A model generated the notes under the pieces. The model worked only from the letters and a program-made list of their open reading frames with translations. It was not told the origin of the DNA and did no database searches. A program made the translations under genes and the position numbers. From contig JBFMFH010000076.1 of NCBI GenBank assembly GCA_040752275.1, forward strand, positions 1-64,000: a DNA stretch of 64,000 bases. The letters run 5' to 3'. This document shows positions 51,042-63,800 of the stretch, in pieces; position 1 is the stretch's first letter; each line of letters starts with the position of its first letter. This stretch comes from JBFMFH01 sp040752275 (GTDB lineage: Bacteria > Acidobacteriota > Vicinamibacteria > Vicinamibacterales > JAKQTR01).

Positions 51042-51800
51042 TCAGGCAAGATAGTGCGAGATGGTCGCTAGCAGCGGCTGCACCCGCTCGCTGAAGTAGA
51101 AATGCCCGCCCCTGAACAGATGCACGGAGAACGCCGCGTCCGTCAGCGTCTGCCAGGCCCTCAGATCCTCCGGCGGTGCACCGCGATCCTGCTCGCCGCC
51201 CAGCGCCACGATCGGACAGGGCAAGGGGACCGGGTCGGCACACCGGTAGGTCTCGGCCAGCATCAGGTCCGCGCGCAGGAGTCGCACGTACAGCTCCCGC
51301 AGTTCGGCGTCTTCGAACATGATGGCCGGGATCTGGTTGTAACGTCGATGCAACTCGGCGAGGAACGCCTCGTCACGCGGCAAGGTGTGGATGTACGCAT
51401 CCCGTCTCGGGAGATCGGGAGCCCCGCTGCCCGAGACGAACACGTGCGTCGGCGTGCGCCCGTACTGTCGGACCAGTTGTCGCGCCAGCTCGTAGGCGAT
51501 CTGCGCACCCATGCTGTGCCCGAACAGGGCGAACGGCCTGTCCAGGGAAGGCAGCAGATGCCCAGGCAACGCCCGAGCCAACTCGAGGAGATTCGTGAAG
51601 GGCGGTTCGGGGAATCGGTTCTCACGCCCCGGCAGCTGCACGGCGCACACTTCCACGTCCGCCGGCAGATGTGCATGCCACGTGCGGTACGCCGTCGCCC
51701 CTCCGCCCGCGTACGGCAAACAGAAGAGCCGCACGCGGGCGTCAGGATTGGGGCGGGTGGTAGAGAGCCACGGGTTGCTGCCTTGGACGGCGCTATGCAT
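51042..51800 (-). CDS. Type II thioesterase of the NRPS cluster
   Basis: This 252-residue alpha/beta hydrolase is like GrsT/RifR: LFCLPYAGGGATAYRTWH near the N-terminus, the nucleophile elbow LFGHSMGAQIAYELA, the Asp region GGEQDRGAPPED and the catalytic His in GGHFYFSERV. It removes misprimed acyl groups from carrier domains. ATG 51800 has GGAG 5 nt ahead and overlaps the NRPS stop by 8 bp, showing tight coupling; an in-frame start at 51830 would overlap by 38 bp. Confidence 0.93.
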   Translation of the reverse strand: MHSAVQGSNPWLSTTRPNPDARVRLFCLPYAGGGATAYRTWHAHLPADVEVCAVQLPGRENRFPEPPFTNLLELARALPGHLLPSLDRPFALFGHSMGAQIAYELARQLVRQYGRTPTHVFVSGSGAPDLPRRDAYIHTLPRDEAFLAELHRRYNQIPAIMFEDAELRELYVRLLRADLMLAETYRCADPVPLPCPIVALGGEQDRGAPPEDLRAWQTLTDAAFSVHLFRGGHFYFSERVQPLLATISHYLA

Positions 51801-54800
51801 GCCTGCTCCGGTCGGTGCCTGGGCTGCCATGCTCCAGCCAGCGTCGGAGGTATCTTGCCACGACTTCGACCGCTGGGGCGTTCAGCATCGTGCGGTGGTC
51901 TCCCGGCGCGAACACCGGCTCGAACGGCCCGTCGGCAAACGCGGCCCACCCGAGGTCCGCATCCGGCGTCGCTCCGCCGGCGGTGAGCCCGGTGAGGGGG
52001 TCCGCATCCTGCGCACGAACCAGGCGGATCGGCGTCGGCACGACGGCAGCCGGCGCGACGTAGCGCGTCATGGCGACGACGTGCGCCTTGTAGACCTCCA
52101 CGAAGCCCCGCAACAAATGGAGACCGGTGTCCGGCGGGACGATCTCCGCCTGCGTGAGCGTGTGGTGCACCAACCTCAGTTGGTCTTCATACGGCAGCGC
52201 CTGCAGGCGTTCGGTCTCGAGCGCCAACGGTCTCCCGAACAGACTGCCGATCACGGCGGTGATCTCCACCAACCACGCCGCATCCTCCTTGATCGGCGCG
52301 GCCAGGGGTTCGTGACGGGGCGGGGCCGGGGTATCGAAGATCACCAACAGCGCCACGGCGTGCCCCTGCTGCTGGAGCTGCTGCGCCATTTCGAACGCCA
52401 CCCATCCGCCGAAGGAATGGCCGCCGATCCAGTACGGCCCTTGGGGCTGCACGTGCCTCAGCGCCTCGACGTAGGTCGCGGCGACATCCTGAATGCGCGT
52501 CTGCGGCGAGGCGCGGCCATCCAGACCGACGGCCTGCAATCCGTAGAACGGTCGGTCCACGAGCCGTGCGAGCCCGGCGAAGTAGACCACGTTGCCCCCG
52601 GCGCCGGGCACGCAGAAGAACGGCGAGGCCCCTGTCCCAGGCCGGATCGGCACGAGGATCGGCCACGGCGCAGCGTCCCCCTGCTGCCGCAACAACTCGC
52701 CGAGCTGCGCAACGGTCGGACGCTGGAACAGCGCCGACAACGGCAGATGTCGGCCGAACTGTTGCTGGACGTACGCCATCAGGCGGACGGCCAGCAGCGA
52801 ATGACCGCCCAGATCGAAGAAGTTGTCATGGACACCAACGGGAGACCGCTCCAGGACCTCTTCCCAGATGCGCATCAATCGCAATTCCACCGTGTCACGC
52901 GGGCGGAGGACGCTCGCGTCGGCCGGCTGGCCGGTCAGCTCCGGCGCGGGCAACGCCCGCCGGTTGACCTTGCCGCTCGGTGTCAACGGCAGTCGGGCGA
53001 GCGGCAGGATCACAGCCGGAACCATGTACTCGGGGAGCGTCGATTTCGCGAACTGGCGCACGTGCTCGGTGGTCAGAGTCCGCCCCGCCGCCGGCACGAC
53101 GTACGCGACGAGCCGCGTGAATCCTGCGGCCGTCGCGTGCGCCGCCACCACCGCCTCCTGAACATCCGGATGCGTGGACAACACGGCTTCGATCTCGCCG
53201 GGCTCGACCCGGAAGCCCCGGATCTTGACCTGCTGGTCGCGCCGGCCGAGGAACTCGATGTTGCCGTCGGCCAGATAACGCGCGCGATCGCCCGTGCGGT
53301 AGAGGCGTGTCCCGCCCTCGCCCCCGGCCGAACCGCCCGCGGACGACTGGAGTGTCACCGGGCAGGGGACGAATCGCTCGGCGGTGAGGTCCGGCTGCCG
53401 CCAGTACCCCCGCGCCAGGCAAGCGCCGCCGGCGTACAGATCGCCCGGCACGCCAACAGGGGCAACGTCGCCATGCTCCTCCAGCACGACGACGTGCGTG
53501 TTCGCGATGGGCCGGCCGATCGGCGGCAGCGCCGGCCAGTCGGCGGGCGGTCCGGCGAGCGGATAGGCCGTGACGACATGCGTCTCCGACGGCCCGTAGT
53601 GGTTGTGGAGCCGGCAGTCGGGGAGCTGCGTGAACAGCCAGACGAGCGCCGGTGAGATCTGCAGCTGCTCGCCCGCGGTGATGACTTCGCGCAGGGTGAC
53701 CGGCACCGTGCCGGTCTCCTGCGCGGAGACCGCCAGTTGCTGCAGCGCCACGAACGGCAGGAACAGGCGCTCCACGCGTTCCTCTGCGAGGACCCTCAGC
53801 AGCTCCCGGCCATCCCGGCGCAGATCGTCGGCGATCTGCACGAGCCGCCCGCCGGTACACCACGTGGCGAACGTCTCTTGAAAGGACACGTCGAAACTGA
53901 GTGACGTGAACTGCAGGGTCTTCGTGCCCACCGCGGCCGCGCTGTGGGCGGCCTGCCAGAGGAGCAGGTTGCTCAGGGCGCGGTGACACAGGCCCACGCC
54001 CTTCGGCGCGCCAGTCGAACCGGACGTGTAGAGGACGTAGGCCAGGTGATCGGGTTCGACGACGTGCTCCAGGTTCGCCGATGAACACCGGGCGATGGCC
54101 GCCTGTTCGTTTGCCAGCCAGTCCCGGGTGACGACCAGCGGCGCGCCCGAGGCAGCGCACATCATCGCAAGTCGTTCCGCCGGGTACGTGGGATCCAACG
54201 GCACGTACGGCGAGCCCGCCTTCAGAATGGCCAGCACCGCGACTAGCAGGTCGGTCGAGCGGTCCAGGCTGACGCCGATCGGCACATCCGGTGCCGCACC
54301 GCGTTGCCTGAGGTGACGCGCGAGCTGGTTCGCGCGGGCGTTCAATGCCAGATAGGTGAGCTGCTGGTCCTCGCCGCCGGCTGCCCGGGGAAACTCTAGG
54401 GCGACGGCGTCCGGCGTTCGCTCGACCTGTGCCTCGAACATCTGCGCGACGCTGAACGGCGGGAACGGCTGTGCCGTCTGATTCCACCGCAGCGCCTGCC
54501 GGCGTTCGGCCTCCGTGAGCAACGTCAGCTGCGACACCGGGCGATCCGGCGAGGCCACGGCCTCCGCGAGCAGCCGCGTCAGGTGCCCGATCATCCGGCG
54601 AATCGTCGCCGCCTCGAACAGGTCCGTGCTGTATTCCAGCCAGCCCTTCAAACGGCCGTCCAGCTCGGTCAGGGACAGCAGCAGATCGAACTTCGCCGTC
54701 TGGTGCTCCTGGGGAACCGGTGTCAGCGTGAGCTCGGGCAGTTCCAGGCGTTCCGCCGGCGTGTTCTGCAGCACGAACATCGTCTGGAACACCGGATGGT

Positions 54801-57800
54801 GGCTGAGGTGCCGTTCGGGTTGCAGGGCTTCCACCACCACTTCGAAGGGCACGTCCTGATGGGTATAGGCGTCGAGGGCGATCTGCCGGACGCGCGCCAG
54901 GAGATCGAGGAAGCTCGGCCTGCCGGCCAGGTCGATCCGCAACGCGAGCGTGTTAACGAAGAAGCCGATCAGCCCTTCGGTCTCGCTCCGGTTGCGGTTC
55001 GCAATCGGCGAACCTACCACCAGGTCGTCGGTGCCGCTGTAACGGCCCAACAGCGCCGCGAACGCCGCCAACAGAGTCATGAACAGGCTGACGCCCGCCC
55101 GTTGGCTCAGCGCGGTCAGATCCCTGGTCAACCCGGGATCGAACTCGACCGGGCAACTGCTTCCCCGGAAGGTCTGCACGGCCGGGCGCGGGCGGTCGGT
55201 CGGCAGTTCCAGCAAAGGCGGAATCCCCTCCAGGTGCGCCCGCCAATAGGCCAACTGCGCGGCGAGCACGTCGCCCTGCAGCCATTGGCGCTGCCACACC
55301 GCGAAATCGCCGTACTGGATCGGCAACGGCGGCAACGTGACCGGCGTCCGCCTGACCGCGGCGGTATAGAGGGCTGCCAGCTCGCGGACGAAGACCGCCG
55401 CGGACCAGGCATCCGAGACGATGTGGTGCATGGTCAGCAACAGCAGGTGATCGTCGGGCGCGATCCTGAGGAGCGTGCCGCGCAGCAACGGGCCCCGCGC
55501 CAGATCGAACGGCTCGGTGGCCTCCTGGGCCAGACAGGCGTCCAGGCGACGTTCGCGCTCGTTGGCCGACTGGAGATCGAGCACGGGCAACGCGATCCGG
55601 ATGTCCGGCGCGATGCGCTGCAGCGGTCTTCCGTCGCTTCCCGTCGCGAAGGTAGTGCGCAGGGTCTCATGCCGGTTGCCGATCGCCGTGACGCTGTCCT
55701 CCAGGGCCTGGACATCCAGGTGCCCGGTCATCCGTACGGCGACGGGTGAGTTGTAGGTGGCGTTCGGCCCCTCGAGCTGATCCAGGAACCACAGACGTTC
55801 CTGCGCGAACGACAGCGGCAACGGCGCCGTCCGATCAGCTGGGCGCAGCGGCGGTGGGCCTGGGAGGCCCTGCTGCTCCCGTGTCAGCGCCTCGAGCCGG
55901 GCGCTGAAGTCCGCGACCGTGGGCGTGTCGAACATCTGGCGCAGCGGCAGTTCGACGGCGAAGACGTCACGCAGCCTGGACACCACCTGCGTCGCCAGCA
56001 ACGAATGGCCGCCGAGATGGAAGAAGTTGTCCTGGAGACCGACCCGCTCCAGGCTCAGGACGTCCGCCCAGATCGCGGCGACCACCTCCTCGGTAGGCGT
56101 CCGGGTCGCCTGGTCGCCCGTCTGGCCGACGCTGGCCGCGCTGTCGGGAGCGGGCAGGGCGCGGCGGTCGACCTTGCCGTTCGGAGTCAACGGGAAGGCG
56201 TCCAACAGCACGTACGCCGCCGGGATCATGTACGTCGGCACCCTGTCCGCGAGATAGCGGCGCAGCTCCGGGATCACCGCGCTCTGGACTCTCCGGCGCA
56301 GCGGATTGTTGGCATACGCCGACCAGGGACGCTGCGGGAGTGTGTTCTGTGGTCGAGGCGGGGGCGCCGGCGCGGCCTGCGGCAGGAAGACCGCGGAGTA
56401 GCTGCCCTCCAGCGATCCCTCGTCCGGAACGACCCGCACCACGAAGCCGTGTTCCGCGCCGACCCGCCAGAGTTGCTCCGGATCGAGCCCGTCGGGCGCC
56501 AGTTCGGGTTGGCGACGGTGAAACGCGGCGACCGTGGCCGTGGCCTCGGCTTGCCGCAGCCAGATCAGCATGGCGCGTTCGTCTCGCAGCCGGGCGTTGG
56601 GCACGCGGCGGAGGCCGAGGCGCTGCGAGGGGGATCCCGCCAGCCACGCTCGGAGTTCCGCCACGGTCATCGACTGCGTCGGCCAGTCATGCCACTCGAC
56701 GTCCGGGGCTGACGGTACGCGTGCGCCGACGGTCAGCACGACGTCGTACCGGAACTTGGTCAGCTCGTTCAGCGCCTGCCCGCGTTTGTACTGGACGTCG
56801 ACGGCGGTGATGGACGGGTACTGCTGCGGCAGGGCGGCGAACAGCGCAGGGTCGATGACCAGTTCTTCTTCCTGAAGCGTCTGCTGCCGGATCTGCTGGC
56901 GAAGCTGCAGGACCGTCACGTCCGGCGCGGACTTTGCCACCTGCACGGACGCGTGGAACGCGTCCAGGAGCGGCAGGCTGCGGAGATCGCCGAGGAAGAG
57001 TGCGCCGCCGGGGCGCAAGACGCGGAGGGCGCCGCTGATGACCTGCAACAGGTAGTCGACTGAGGGGAAATACTGCGCGACCGAATTGATGACGACGGTG
57101 TCGAACTGTCCGTCCGCCAGGCCGGAGAAGTCGTCGGCAGGGCGGTGCAACAGGGTCACCCGGTCGCCCCAGGGGAACGCCGCCTTCATCTGCCGGACGT
57201 GGCGTACGGCGACGTGTGAGAAATCCGTGCCCCAGTACGACTGACACTGTGGTGCGATGCGGGCCACCAGCAGTCCGGTCCCGCAGCCGATCTCCAGCAC
57301 GTGTGCCGGCTGGAGCGCCAGAATCCGGGCGACGGTCTGCTCCACCCATTCGCGCATCTCGGCGGCAGGAATGGGCAACCCGGTATAGCTGCTGTTCCAG
57401 CCGGTGATGTCAAAGGTGATGTCCGCGCTCGCGGCCGAGTGACTGTAGCTGTCCTGAAACACCTGCTGCCAGGCGTTCACCTGCTGAGTCTCGATCGGAC
57501 TGACCGTCGCGTCCGCCGGTTCCCGCAGGCCCTCAGCGGCTGGGACGACGTAGGCGACCAGGCGTGCATCGCCAGCCTGGTCCTCGCGGGCCAGGACCAC
57601 GGCATCCCTGACGGCCGGGTGCGCGGCCAGCACAACCTCGATCTCTTCCGGTTCGATGCGGTGGCCCCGGATCTTGATCTGGTGATCGCGGCGGCCCTGG
57701 TACTCCAGGTTGCCATCGAGCAGGTAGCGCGCCACATCACCCGTCCGGTACATCCGCGCGCCGGCCGTCGAGCTGAACGGGCTCGGCACGAACCTGTCGG

Positions 57801-60800
57801 CCGTGACGTCCGGCCGGCCGAGATACCCCCGGGCAAGCCCGTCTCCGCTGATGTAGAGCTCCCCGTAGACGCCAATGGGAACCGGCTGCAGGCGTTCATC
57901 CAGCAGGTACAGCCGGGTGTTGGCAATCGGTCGGCCGATCGGCACGGGACCGGGAAACGGCGCGTGGCCTTTCGCATCGAAGACACAGCATCCGACGACG
58001 GTCTCGGTTGGACCGTACTCGTTGATCAGATGAACGTCGGGCGCATAGGTCTGCCAGAACGAGAGCTGGCTCCCGAGCAGGGCCTCGCCGCCGATGACGA
58101 ACGTACGAGCCTGACCGGTCATCGGCTGCGGGGGCAGTAGCTCCCTGAGCAGATCCAGATGCGCCGGCGTGATCTTGACGAGGCTGAAGTCACCTCGCGC
58201 CTGCAGCACATCTCGCAAGGCGTCGATTTCCTGGCGCTCCGGTATCAGGATGACCGCGCGACCGACCACGAGCGGGGCAAACAGGCTGGTGATCGTCGCG
58301 TCGAAGCTGATGGAGGAATGCACCGGCGCGCCCTGCCCGTCCGCCACGCGGTAGGCGCGCGTGCACCAGCTCAGGTAGTTCACCAGTCCCCTGTGCGGGA
58401 TCATCGTGCCCTTGGGCCTGCCGGTCGAGCCGGACGTGTAGATCACGTAGGCCAGATGGTCCGGCATCACAGGCACGTCCGGGTCCGTCGCTGGGAACCC
58501 GGCGATCGCGCTCCAGTCCGTCTCCAGGCAGATCACCTTCAGTGCGCCGCTGGCAAACAGCGGGGCGAACCTCTGTTGGGTCAGGACGACGGGCATCCGG
58601 GCGTCAGCTGCCATGTACTGCAGCCGGTCGGAGGGATAGGCTGGGTCGAGCGGGACGTACGCCCCGCCCGCCTTGAGGACGCCCAGCAGGCCCACCACCA
58701 TGGCGACCGATCGTTCTACGCAGACACCCACCAGCACATCCGGGCCCACACCCAGGCTGCGCAGGTGGTTCGCCAGTCGGTTCGCGCGGGTGTTCAACTC
58801 GCGATACGTCAGGCGTTCCGGACCGGCAACGACTGCCACTGCATCGGGTGTGGATTCGGCCTGGGCCGCAAAGAGCCGCGCCACGGTGGTGTGCTGCTGG
58901 TACGGCGCGGCCGTCGTATTCCAGCCCACCAGCAGTTGATGGTGATCGGCCTCCGTCAACAACGACACCTCGGCGACCGGCTGCTCCGGATTGGCCACGA
59001 TGTTGGCCAGCAGCGTCGTGAAGTTCGTCATCAGCCGTCGGATCGTCTCGGCGTCGAAGATCTCAGCGTAGTACAGGCACGATCCGGTCAATGCACCGGA
59101 CGGCTCTTCCCAGACATGGAGTTCGATGTCAAACCGCACCGTGCCGGTCTCGAACGGATAGGGCTGCAGGGTCAGCCCCGGGATCCCGACGTCCGAGATA
59201 GGCGCGTTCTGGTAGGCCAGCGAGACCTGGACCACCGGCGTGCGACTCATGTCGCGTTCTGGTTGCAGATCGTCGACGATCTGCTCGAACGGGACATCCT
59301 GATGGGCGTACGCGTCCAGCGTGATCTGACGTACCCGGCGGAGCAACGTGAGGAAGCTCGGGTTGCCTCGGAGATCGATGCGCAGGGCCAGCGTGTTGAC
59401 GAAGAACCCGATCAACGGCTCCAGTTCCTGGCGCGTCCGGTTCGCAATCGGCGAGCCGATCAGGAGTTCCTCGACACCGGCGTAGCGCGCCAGGAGGATG
59501 GCGAACGCCGACAGGAAGGTCATGTAGAGGCTGGCGCTGGCCGCCTGACTCAACCGGCGCAGCTGCGCGACCAGCTCCGGGGCGATGGAAAAAGCCTCCG
59601 CGCTTCCGCGGAACGTGTGGACGGGCGGCCGGGGATGATCGGCGGGCAACTCCAACACCAACGGAGCGTGCTGCAACGCGGCCCGCCAGTGCTGCCGCTG
59701 TGCGTCGAGGACGTCGCCCTGCAGCCACGCGCGCTGCCAGGCGGCGAAATCCGCATACTGCACCGGCAGGCTCGGCAGTTCCGGCGTCTCCCCCTGCGAC
59801 AGCGCCGTGTACAGGATGGTCAACTCGCGGAACAACACTCCCAGCGACCAGCCGTCCGACACGATGTGGTGCATCGTCAGCAGCAGCAGGTGATGCGTCG
59901 GGCTGAAGCGGACCAAGGTGGCCCGCAGGAGCGGTCCCTGCGTGAGGTCGAACGGCCGCCGGCTCTCGGCGTACGCAGACGCCCTGGCCGTCGCGATTCG
60001 CGCATCCTCCGGCAGCGCCGTGACGTCCTCGACAGCCAGCGTGACGGCGTGTGGCGGATGAACCACCTGTTGTGGTCGGCCGTCGAGGGTGGCAATGGTC
60101 GTCCGCAGCGCCTCATGCCGTTGCACCAGCGTGTCGAGCGTGAGGCGCAGCGCCTGCTCGTCCAGGCGGCCATGGAGTTCGATCGCCAACGGCGTGTTGT
60201 AGAACGGATTGCCGGGGACCAGTTGCTCGAGGAACCACAGACGTTCCTGCGCGAACGACAGGGGAACCGGCCCGTCGTGTGGTCTCTGGGTCATCGGCGG
60301 GGCTGTCAGGCCGCTGTCCGCGGCTCGCAGGCGTTCGATGGCCTCGGTCAGTCCGGCGATGGTGGGGGTTTCGAAGATCTGTCGCAGCGGCAGTTCCACC
60401 TGGAAGACTTCGCGGATGCGCGACACGACCTGCGTGGCCAGCAGAGAATGGCCGCCCAATTCGAAGAAGTCGGCGTGCCGGCCGACCATGTCCAGATGCA
60501 ACACCGCAGCCCAGATGTTCTCCATCACGGACTCGGTCGGGCTGAGCGGCCCGGTGCCGATCTCGGCGATTCCGTCGTCCCATCGACAGGTCTCTGGAAC
60601 CGGCAAGGCGCGGCGGTCGACCTTGCCATTCGGAGTCAACGGCAGAGCCGGAAGCTCGACCAGCGCGGCGGGCAGCATGTACTCCGGCAGGCGTTCCTTC
60701 AAGAACTGGCGCAAGGCCCGGCGGTCCAGGAGCTGCCCGGGATTGAGCGCGACATACCCGATCAGCTCGTGGGTTCCGCCTCGACCGACATGCGGTGTCA

Positions 60801-63800
60801 CGACCGCGTCGCGGACGGCCGGGAATGCGCGCAACGCCGCCTCGATGTCGCCAGGTTCGATGCGAAACCCGCGGATCTTGACCTGGTCGTCCTGTCGCCC
60901 CAGGAAGACGATCTGCCCGTCCGGCAGCCATTTCGCCCGGTCCCCTGTCCGGTACATCCGTTCCGACGAGACGAACGGGTTGCGCACGAAGCGTTCGGCC
61001 GTCAACGAGGGATCGTTGACATAGCCTCTGGCGATGCCGTCGCCGCCGATATGCAACTCCCCTTCAACACCGATGGGCACGGGCTGTTGCCACGCATCCA
61101 GCACGTAGGCCCGAGAACGGCTGATGGGAGCGCCAATGGGAATGGCGACCGCGTCGCCGGGCACGTCCTTCACGACATGGTAGGTCGAGAACGTCGTGGC
61201 TTCGGTAGGGCCATACACGTGCACGAGCGAGTCGTCGGACTTGCGATACGGCAACGCCGTCCTGACATGCCGCACGGAGGCTTCCTGGCCGCCGAAGTAC
61301 AGTCTGTCGAAATGCCGGATCACTTCCGGCGCCAGGTCCACCAGCTGATTGAACAGGGCGGTGGTCATGAACGTGACATTCACGCCCTGGGCGGCAATCA
61401 GCGCGCCCAATTCGGCGACATCGTGAACCTGCGCGGCATCAATCAGGTGCACGCAGGCGCCGTTCAGGAGTCCTCCAAAGAAATCGAAGGTCGATCCGTC
61501 AAATGCGTAGTTCGAGAGCTGCAGAAGATGATCCGAAGGCCGGATGCTCGTGTAGTTCGTCTGTCGGACCAGGTTGACCACATTGCGGTGCGTGATCATG
61601 ATCCCTTTGGGCGTGCCGGTCGAACCCGAGGTGTACATGACGTACGCCAAGTCCGTCGGCGTATTGATGGGCACCGGATTCGTGACGTCTTCCCGTGCTA
61701 TGTCGGCAGCGGCCGCATCCACGAACAGCACGGTGTGGCCGCTTGCGCGTAGCGCCTGCACGACGTTCGACGTCAGGGTCGAGCGGCTGAGGATCAGCGT
61801 GCTGCCGCATTCCTGAATCATGCGCAACACACGCGCCGCAGGCATCTCGAGATCGATCGGCACGTACGCGCCACCGGCTTTGAGAATGCCACACATCGAG
61901 ACCACCATCTCGATGCCGCGCGTCTCGAGCATGACCACAGGAGTGTCTACTCCGACTCCCCTCCGCCTCAGGAATCTCGCCAGCTGATTGACTCGTGCGT
62001 TCAGCGCGGAATACGTCAGGCGCTGCGCGCCGTGCACGACGGCGGCACCGGCTGGCGTTCGGTCGACCTGCGCCTCAAGGAGCTCGACGAGGGTATGGTC
62101 GCGGGGATAATCCGTGGTCGTTCGATTGAATTCCTCGACGACCAGCCGATGCTCCGCTGCGGTCATCACCGGGAGGTCGCTCATCCGCCGTGCCAGGTAC
62201 GTCCCACACGCCTCGAGAACGACGACAAAATGCTCCATGAGCCGTTCGACGGTCGCCGCCGCGAACAGGTCCGTGTAGTACAGGCAGCTCCCCGCCAGGC
62301 CCCCATCGTCGGCGTCCCACAGGTGGACCTCGAGGTCGAACCGCACGGTCTCCGGAGCGTGATCGTACGGGGTGAGGCGTCCGTTCGTCAGTTCGGCGTC
62401 GACTGACGGCAGATTGTGATACGCGAACGACACCTGCGCCAGAGGGTTTCGGCTCAAGTCCCGCGTCGGCTGCACCTCCTCGACGACCTGCTCGAACGGC
62501 ATGTCCTGATGCGCGTAGGCGTCCAGGACGGTCTGCCGGATTCGCCGCAGGAGATCTTCGACGGTCGGGTCACCGGAGACGTCCAGCCGGAGCGCCAGCG
62601 TGTTCACGAAGAACCCAATGAGGGGTTCCAACTCCTGGCGTTGGCGATGGGCGATGGGCGCGCTGACGACCAGCTCGCTCGTGCCTCGGGTCGAGCGCGC
62701 CAGCAGGATGGCGAACCCCGTCAGGAGGGTCATGTACAGGCTTGCGCCGACCTGCTGGCTGATCCTGCGAAGGTCGCGAACGGCACCCGGCTCGATGCGG
62801 ATCGGGATGGTGCGACCTCGAAACGTGTGTAGCCGTGGCCGCGGATAGTCCCCCGGCAGTTCCAGCACTTCCGGCGCGCCGCGCAGGTGCCGCTGCCAGT
62901 ACTGGCGCTGCCGGCTCAGCACTTCGCCCTGCAACCACGCCCTCTGCCATACGGCGAAATCGCCGTATTGGACCCGCAGCTCCGGCAGCGGCGATGGCTG
63001 TCCCTGATTGAACGCCTCGTACAGGACGGTGAGCTCGTGCGCGAACACCCCGACGGACCATCCGTCGGTCGCGATGTGGTGCATGGCGGCCACGAGCACC
63101 GATTCGGCGGGAGCCACCGAGATCAGCGTGAATTCAAACAGGGGTCCCGTCGTCAGATCGAACGTCCGCTGGAGGGCGGCGTGAAGGTGGTCGTCAATCG
63201 CCTGTGTCTGCTCCTCGGCGGCACACGATTGCAGATCGATGAGGCGAAGCGCGACCGGTGCTGGCGGCTGGATCGCTTGGCGCGGTTGTCCATCGACGAT
63301 GGTGAAGGTCGTGCGGAGCACCTCGTGTCGGCGGACCACTTCGGTGAGCACGCGCGTCAGTACCGCCTGGTCGAGCGGCCCCTGCCAGCGCACGGCCATC
63401 GGGACCGTGTAGAACGGATTGCCCGGCACCAGCTGCTGCAGGAACCAGAGGCGCTCTTGGGCGAAGGACAACGGCAGCAGCCCCTGTCGGTCTGTCGGTG
63501 GTATCGGGGGGGTGATCTCACCCTGCGCCACGCTGCGGGCGGCGTCGATGTGCGCGGCGAAGTCCGCGAGAGATGGAGCGTCGAAGAGCGCCTTGATTGG
63601 GACATCCAGGTGGAAGACATCGCGCACCCGTGCGAGCACCTGCATCGCCGACAACGAGTGGCCGCCCAGCTCGAAGAAATTCGCCGTCGTGTCGATCCGT
63701 TCCAGGCCCAGCACGTGCGCCCAGACGCTCTCCACCAGGGACTGCGTCGGCGTTTGCGTCGCGCTCGGCCCCGAGGTCAGCACGCGCGATTCCGGCGGAG

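Noticed and set aside
58159..61752. 1197-codon open frame antisense to the NRPS, and similar long antisense frames at 51511-53655, 39326-42208, 34022-36538, 21355-23388, 44609-46345, 5177-7462 and 13879-16470
   Set aside because: High GC content keeps the complementary frame open. The products are low-complexity (Arg/Gly/His/Asp-rich), have no domains and mirror strong genes on the other strand.
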